Positions 59,601 through 64,000 of a stretch of 64,000 nt of DNA are shown here, piece after piece. Within the stretch, counting starts at the first letter, position 1, and every line of letters starts with the position of its first letter. The notes beneath the pieces are model-generated. The model saw only the letters and a list, made by a program, of their open reading frames with translations. It was not told the origin of the DNA and ran no database searches. A program made the position numbers and the translations under genes. This DNA comes from Chrysaora quinquecirrha (Eukaryota; Cnidaria; Scyphozoa; Semaeostomeae; Pelagiidae): the NCBI GenBank assembly GCA_014526335.1, contig JACTAT010000006.1, forward strand, positions 2,062,738 to 2,126,737, written 5' to 3'.

Positions 59601-62600
59601 TTGACAAAGTTGGATTGGATTATCACTCTTACCAGGTATCAGATGTTGTTTTTCTCTTAGATTAGGTAGCACCTGCATTAGTTTAAAGCAATGTTGATCT
59701 ATAAGCAGTACCTCCACAGTGCCTTCTTTCTATGTAACGATACACCGCAATTCCTTAGCTTTTTGAGAGAGCTGCAGTCTTTCACCTTGAATTAACCTGG
59801 TCTGGAACCTGGTTCAACGTTTCCTCTCCTCAGATACAATTTATCGTTAGAAGACTATAGGTTTAGACGGAAAACATACACGAGAATCAAAAATATGTGT
59901 TTGGCTAGTTGGATGACGAGACCTGCCATACTATATCCTACTATCCCTTGCACGAAACCATGTGGCATTTGCTTGCAACAGATCGATCAGTTTCAACTTC
60001 ACGAACATTCGGTCCTGTTCTTTGGTCTTAGTCCAGGATCCTTTATATTCCAGGATCCGTTATAATGAATCCTGTTCCTGTTTCCTCCAGGTTCCCCGTT
60101 CAGTCCAAGGTCCTGTTTCCTGGTCCCTTTGAAGGTACTGTTCCTTGGCCTTAGTCTAGGGTCGTTAGTCCATGATAATGTTCCTTAGTCCTGAAATGAT
60201 TCATCGTGGTCAATCCTTTTCCGTCCGTTCCTTCAGTTTCATTTCTGTGTCCTGTTCCTCAATCTTTATATTGTTGATGTTCTCCAGTCCTGTTAATGAG
60301 CATTGTCCAAGGGCCTGTTTCCTGGTCCCAGTTAAGGAGTTAAGGTGCTTTTATCAGAAAATCGCAGACATTTCCACGTAGTCTGCTCTTTCTTTTCCGA
60401 TAATACCATATGAACCTTACTGTAATGCGTTTCAGCTACCTTACAAGCTTTCAACTCAATACCCTTATTATGTGATCATGGTGTAGTGATTCTGTGTAAG
60501 TAATTTAGAGAGCTACGTGAAAGCGTAATAGAGAGCATACTATGACAAAAATAGGCATATATAGTATACTTAAATCCTTGTGGAAAACTGTGGGAAAATC
60601 TATTCTTGTGGTCGCCATTCATGAAAAATATATATAAATAGTTATGGTGCTGAAGAAGGCTCAACATAGCCGAAACACGAAAAACCATGTGGGAGGGGAG
60701 CCTTGGGCTGTATGATTTAGAAAGTTACTCGGCGATTTCATTGAGTTTATAGCGCAATGGAAACGTCGTGGGCTATTTGATCATGCAGTCTTGGGTTCAA
60801 ATCCCATCAATTGTGGTTTCCATCAATTGTGAATCCCATCAATGCCACTTGTGGAAAAATCATCCTTGTGTTCGCCATTCATGACAAATATAAAGTATAC
60901 TAAATATTTGTTTGAAAAGCTAAGGAATAAAATACTGAATATCTTACACCCTTTTCTAGATTTGGTATGAGTACATTGGGTTCTTAAAAGCTGGGTGAGT
61001 AGTGAATTGCTATGTAGGCAAAATATACTTATTCTTAGGTCCATATAACTTGCCTTCTCACACTCAATATATCACTGCCCTTTCATGGGTTGCTGGGGTG
61101 CAATGGTTAACTTCACGATCGACCAGGTCCGGTCCATTATGGACAAGAGACATAACATCATAAATATTGAATCTAACACCTCTCATGTTTTCGTCACATA
61201 TGACACCCTCTTTGGTTGCCCATTGGAAGCCAGTGGAAACAGTGTTCATCCAAATAGATGAATTAATTTTTTATTTATATAACAGGGAAGCGGTTGGAAC
61301 TTACGCTGAAAATCAGAAAATTATGGCAGTCAGAAAAGTCTATACGGTAACCAGATCATGATAGTTATTGTACACGAGAGTCTAGTTTAAAGGGCGGATG
61401 CACGAAACCGATCAAAAACCTGGATCTAAAACCTTTACAGTTTATTTTGTACAAACAAGCCAGCAAGGGTACCAAGTGTGCAGGCAAAGACGGGGTAAAG
61501 GGGGTAAAATAAAATCATACTTTTGTTGCTGTTTCTGAGCGTTTCTTTTGCTCTTTCTCGCAAATGGGTTGGGATTGGCTTTGAAAACTGTCAATTTAGG
61601 GGCCTTGAAGTTATACTTTTCTTTATTTGATCTAGTGTATATTATTTTCTTTACCTCCTGTTTCTGGTTATGTCTTGTTCTTGTGCCCTAACGAGATCCT
61701 GTACTATTCTAGCACTCACTTGGCATGTTTTGAAACCTAATTCTATTAGCACTCGACTTGTATACTCGACTTGCATTCTGGCCCTACGGCTTTCATTCAA
61801 GACAACTTTTGTGTCTACATTTCATTTTCTACTTGCTTCTATCTCAGTTACGGTGAAGTCCCATCTTTAAGAAACTACTCTGTAAGAAACTCACGCCCTG
61901 TATTTCATAAGAACGATTGAAGAACAATAGGGTATTTGAAGGAACCAATCAACATTTGAACTGATTTTTCATAAGAACAATAGGACAACAATAGAGTGTT
62001 TAAGGGAAAACGATTGGCTGCGATTAGAAAGTGCGTTTCTTTACGTTGGGACTTTAGTGTAACGTTACATTTGCTCGCCATTTGCTTTGGTCATACAAGT
62101 CGAGGATAACTGATTATTTTGAAGCTAAATGTGATTTTTTGTTTTATTTTCTCTTTCAGCGTGCGATAGTAACCCCAATGAGTTCCATGGAAGCCCTATG
62201 GCGAGATTACAACTCTTTTGAACAGGGTGTCAACAAACAACTTGCTGAAAAATTGATTCATGATAAAACCAGAGATCACATGATCGCTAGAAAAGTTGCC
62301 AAGGTAACCTTGAAATATTGATCTGATTGGCTAGAAATCTTATTCTTATCTGATTGGTTACAGCCTACTCCTCCGTAGATGTGCTCATTTGCTAGACCTA
62401 TTCCATGAGTCGTAGTTTTCGCTCCTTAGACCAATCTTATTCCGATAGGTCGGTCAGAACCACTCTGAGCTTTTGGCCATCCAATTCAATTTTTTTTTAG
62501 TAAATAGTTGTTGCTGCTGCTAAAGACTGCCGTTGCTGTTAACGAACAGTGGGAGTTATGTAATGAGTCTACTCCTTTGCCATGAATTCAAAGGAAAGGC

Positions 62601-64000
62601 AATCCTTAGAAGAAAGACACTGTTTACAAGCAGTAACACTTAACTTCATCAATATTTTCTAGGCTTATGAAGAAGTTACCCGCGGTGTTGTACGAGGAAA
62701 TCCCTCAGTTCCCCCACAGCTCACACCAATTGAAACGAAACAAAAAGAATGCTGGCGTAGATATATTACATGGGAAAAAACCAATCCCCTGAAATCTGAA
62801 GACACAACATTATACATAAAAAGAGGTGAGTAAGCAAGTTGTTGGCCCTCATAGGGAGCCTCAAATGTCCTCCGTAACATTCTCGAGTTATATTCAGAAG
62901 AATTAAGATTATAATTTTGGTTATTGCTTTTAGATTGAAAGCTATACAAGAAATAGAATGACACAAATAGGAAACGGTCTCTTAGACCTTTTCAAAGAGG
63001 TCTGGGTCGTCGCGAAATTATCTGGAAAATGGTAGACATTTTGAGTAAAGGAAACCTCTCCGCTTGCTAAGATCGGAATTGTGGTCATTTCAGGAGAGAC
63101 ATTGCAGCAAATTTTGTTTCAAATTCACGTTTGGTGGGTAATAAAGTGAAAGGAAGGTTTCAAGTGCCAGTTTATCTGCTCTAAGAGGCATTTAATCAAG
63201 TATTTCCCTGTTTGTTAGTTAGTTCCATCTTGTTTCCTGAGTTTCTGCAGATAATTTTAACATTTCTACTAACACAGATTCCTTTCTCTTATTCATGAGT
63301 TAGAAGTAAAATCTGCTGCACTACCTCTTGTAAAGCGACTGTAATCAAGGGCGCTGAAGGCAGAGAGGATTTCCTTACTCCAGATATCTCCATTTTCCAG
63401 TCGTGCCAACCCAAACCTCTTTGAATTTTTGTTGTAAGACTTTTCTTGTAAGTTGATTTTTTGGTGTAAGATTTGTATAGGTTTAGTTGCTTTAAGGACG
63501 TTTCTTATAAAAATATCGGCGTAGGTCTGTTTCGTACTACTCGTACTAAGGGAGTTTCTTGCGCGAGCTGATTTTTGGACAAGTCATAACGGGGATTATG
63601 TTTGGCTATGCTGTGAGAATTTTCAGCAGAAATAGAAACGGTATAAGCCTAAGGCTTTGCTATACGCTGCTTCGCTGCTCCTTATCGCCAATTTCACAAC
63701 ATCGTCATAGAGTTAATGGTGTATTGCCAGTTTAGTTTCCAATACGATGTTTCTTATAGAAATTGAGTTTAAGTCTGTTTCTTTCCAAAAGTCATAACGG
63801 CGACTATCTTTGGCTATGATGTGAGAATTTTAGCAGGAAAAGAAGTGGCGTTAGCCTAAGCCTTTTCTATACTCTGTTACTTAAAGCCAACTCACAGCAT
63901 CATCTTAGAGCTAATGGTTTATTGCTAGTTTAGTTTCTAATACGATGTTTCTTATAAAAATTGAGTGTAGGCCTGTTTCTTTCGAAAGTCATAACGGTGA
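45482..64000 (+). CDS. CSTF3: Cleavage stimulation factor subunit 3 (CstF-77), 5' part
   Basis: HAT-repeat scaffold of the CstF complex, which binds pre-mRNA downstream of the poly(A) signal in the nucleus (yeast homologue Rna14). Exons: 45482-45523 ([14 protein letters not shown]), 46367-46480, 47932-48027, 57711-57743, 58562-58659, 59569-59635, 60960-60994, 61286-61346, 62160-62303, 62663-62825; the gene continues past the window. All phases agree, giving about 284 residues. Recognised: [111 protein letters not shown], all matching the N-terminal HAT domain. Intron 3 is 9.7 kb. The donor after 48027 (GTCTTA) is weak. The start exon is inferred from phase and context. Confidence 0.95.
46624..47204. 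mobile_element. MITE with GGGGTGACTTNGGACA ends
   Basis: The left end CCGGGGTGACTTTGGACA pairs with the right end TGTCCGAAGTC...GAAGTCACCCCTG. A further palindrome of the same motif lies inside at about 46793-46835. The short frame 46872-47054 inside shows no transposase features. It lies in CSTF3 intron 2. Confidence 0.8.
47516..47618. repeat. (ATC)n microsatellite
   Basis: Long run of CAT/TCA triplets with few interruptions. It gives false poly-Ser and poly-Asp frames on the two strands. Confidence 0.95.
48430..48778. mobile_element. Putative MITE, GGGGGCCTAT ends
   Basis: Left AATAGGGGCCTATGATAGGGGG and right CCTATAATAGGCCCCC are inverted. The interior repeats AAGCCGCA motifs. It lies in CSTF3 intron 3. 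Confidence 0.6.
49602..49751. mobile_element. Small MITE, TAGACTTACTAC ends
   Basis: Homologue of 21135-21268: starts TAGACTTACTACATTCGTC and ends GTAATAAGTCTA, with CTACGCTCCTCCACAC shared. Confidence 0.75.
49752..53668. other. CSTF3 intron 3, no gene recognised
   Basis: Several open frames (for example 50860-51183 and 52160-52612 plus) with no recognised domain. 52160-52612 has 150 codons with a hydrophobic stretch near residues 30-60 and could be chance. About 51600-51700 ends in a CATGTAGTAAGTCTA motif like the small MITEs. Confidence 0.4.
53669..53836. mobile_element. Small MITE, TAGACTTATTCCATGAGTC type
   Basis: Starts TAGACTTATTCCATGAGTCG and ends GTCATGAGTCTA, inverted. A close homologue lies at 62393-62571 (shared CCAATCTTAT, GGCCATCCAATT, TAAATAGTTGTTGCTG). 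Confidence 0.82.
53837..57156. other. CSTF3 intron 3 continued; one SINE, otherwise unassigned
   Basis: Apart from the SINE-B at 55216-55400 I see no gene. About 57060-57130 carries a fragment of the GGCCCTGGCCAAA-family interior (AAATGTTTGACAAACAA). Confidence 0.4.
55216..55400 (+). mobile_element. SINE-B
   Basis: Plus-strand copy from GGGGGTTGTGCAGCGTGG to ACACCATTTCACCTTCACC, with the family tail intact. Confidence 0.8.
57157..57475. repeat. Variable-length tandem array of GTAATGTGGAGGG
   Basis: About fifteen copies of a TGTGGAGGG core at irregular spacing of roughly 18-30 bp, joined by GCTATCTTGCA, GATATCATCA or TTTTCGCA. The minus strand is open (56928-57575), as a repeat artefact with ITxHPPHYCK-type periodicity. 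The CAGTANNGTGGAGG motif is the same as in the TIRs at 43963 and 44620. Confidence 0.88.
57835..58154. mobile_element. MITE with TATGTCGCA ends
   Basis: Left TGGGTCCTCTTATGTCGCA and right TGCGACATATGGGAACCAG (TTTGCGACAT) are inverted. The interior is rich in CGGCGATCATCGC motifs in both orientations. It starts 91 bp after CSTF3 exon 4. Confidence 0.7.
58720..59082. mobile_element. MITE with ATACACGTTTTTTTTATAAG ends
   Basis: Left ATACACGTTTTTTTTATAAG is matched by right CTTATAAAAAAAACGTGTAT, a perfect 20-bp inverted repeat. The interior contains further ACTTTCTTA/TAAGAAAGT pairs. A fragment occurs near 9758-9810. Confidence 0.85.
59125..59370. repeat. Imperfect (ATC)n microsatellite
   Basis: Degenerate CATCAT/ATCATC run of about 245 bp between CSTF3 exons 5 and 6. 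Confidence 0.9.
60000..60340. repeat. Degenerate TCCTGTTCC-type repeat
   Basis: Irregular reiteration of GTCCTGTTCCTTGGTC and CCAGGATCC-like motifs, in CSTF3 intron 6. It is too degenerate to give a clean period. Confidence 0.65.
60640..60815 (+). mobile_element. tRNA-like SINE module (copy 2)
   Basis: Shares GAAGAAGGCTCAACATAGCC and GTTACTCGGCGATTTCATTG with copy 1 at 10134. It continues into an A-box TAGCGCAATGG (60750-60760) and a perfect B-box GGTTCAAATCC (60794-60804), about 34 nt apart, as in tRNA genes. It has no CCA-type acceptor stem, so it is a SINE or tRNA relic. Confidence 0.75.
61847..62063. mobile_element. MITE with GTTACNNTNAAGTCCCA ends
   Basis: Left GTTACGGTGAAGTCCCATC and right GTTGGGACTTTAGTGTAAC are inverted. 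The interior repeats CATAAGAACAATAG. The end at 39245 (GTTACAATAAAGTCCCAAC) is a relative. It lies just before CSTF3 exon 9. Confidence 0.8.
62393..62571. mobile_element. Small MITE, TAGACCTATTCCATGAGTC type
   Basis: Homologue of 53669-53836 with the same end motifs and interior, in CSTF3 intron 9. Confidence 0.82.
63490..64000. repeat. About 200-bp tandem repeat, at least 2.5 copies
   Basis: GACG/ACGATGTTTCTTATA recurs near 63497, 63744 and 63942. Shared blocks are AAAGTCATAACGG, TTTGGCTATG.TGTGAGAATTTT, and TAAGCCTAAG. The first unit carries about 47 extra bases. It runs off the window in a CSTF3 intron. Confidence 0.85.

Overview
This 64 kb window is animal nuclear DNA, AT-rich, with intron-rich genes in a dense bed of small DNA transposons, tRNA-like SINEs, tandem repeats and one long LINE. 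Four conserved animal genes can be reconstructed by following reading frame across splice sites: a mitochondrial glutamate carrier (SLC25A22-like, minus strand, about 2.1-12.0 kb), cortactin (plus, 17.8-36.3 kb), an intron-less achaete-scute bHLH gene (plus, 41.0-41.5 kb) and the 5' part of CSTF3 (plus, from 45.5 kb and running off the right end). Gene content, short exons in long repeat-rich introns, and the CR1/L2-like LINE with an esterase ORF1 suggest an early-branching or marine invertebrate. A cnidarian such as a coral or anemone is my best guess, but that is inference.

Layout: 0-2.1 kb has no gene, only a hairpin and a 29-bp tandem repeat. 2.1-12 kb holds the carrier. Its exons are clear, but about 70-80 codons of the middle are not found, and a nearly full-length but frameshifted LINE (about 4.1-9.5 kb) lies between the flanking exons. 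12.8-17.6 kb is the divergent intergenic region between carrier and cortactin, packed with four different tandem arrays, including a 1.2 kb array of 20-bp units that is open in all three plus frames. 17.8-36.3 kb is cortactin: acidic Arp2/3-binding N-terminus, seven 37-residue actin-binding repeats each split over two exons (56 + 55 nt), helical and acidic regions, and a C-terminal SH3 domain. 36.3-39.7 kb has no gene. 39.7-41.5 kb is the achaete-scute-like gene, with a TATA box, an adjacent E-box, a roughly 1 kb leader and a 2-nt frameshift in the basic region. 45.5-64 kb is CSTF3, ten exons seen, with a 9.7 kb third intron.

The genes are not functionally linked: mitochondrial transport, actin branching, neural transcription control and pre-mRNA 3'-end processing. 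I see no CRISPR array, operon or defence island. The novelty lies in repeat biology: a MITE family with two 372-bp copies and exact 8-bp target duplications (one inside a SINE), LINE 3' hairpins that keep pairing while their sequence changes, and minisatellite-bearing modules. The window also holds three coding anomalies in conserved genes (cortactin exon 8, the bHLH gene, the absent carrier exon) that are either assembly errors or real lesions.
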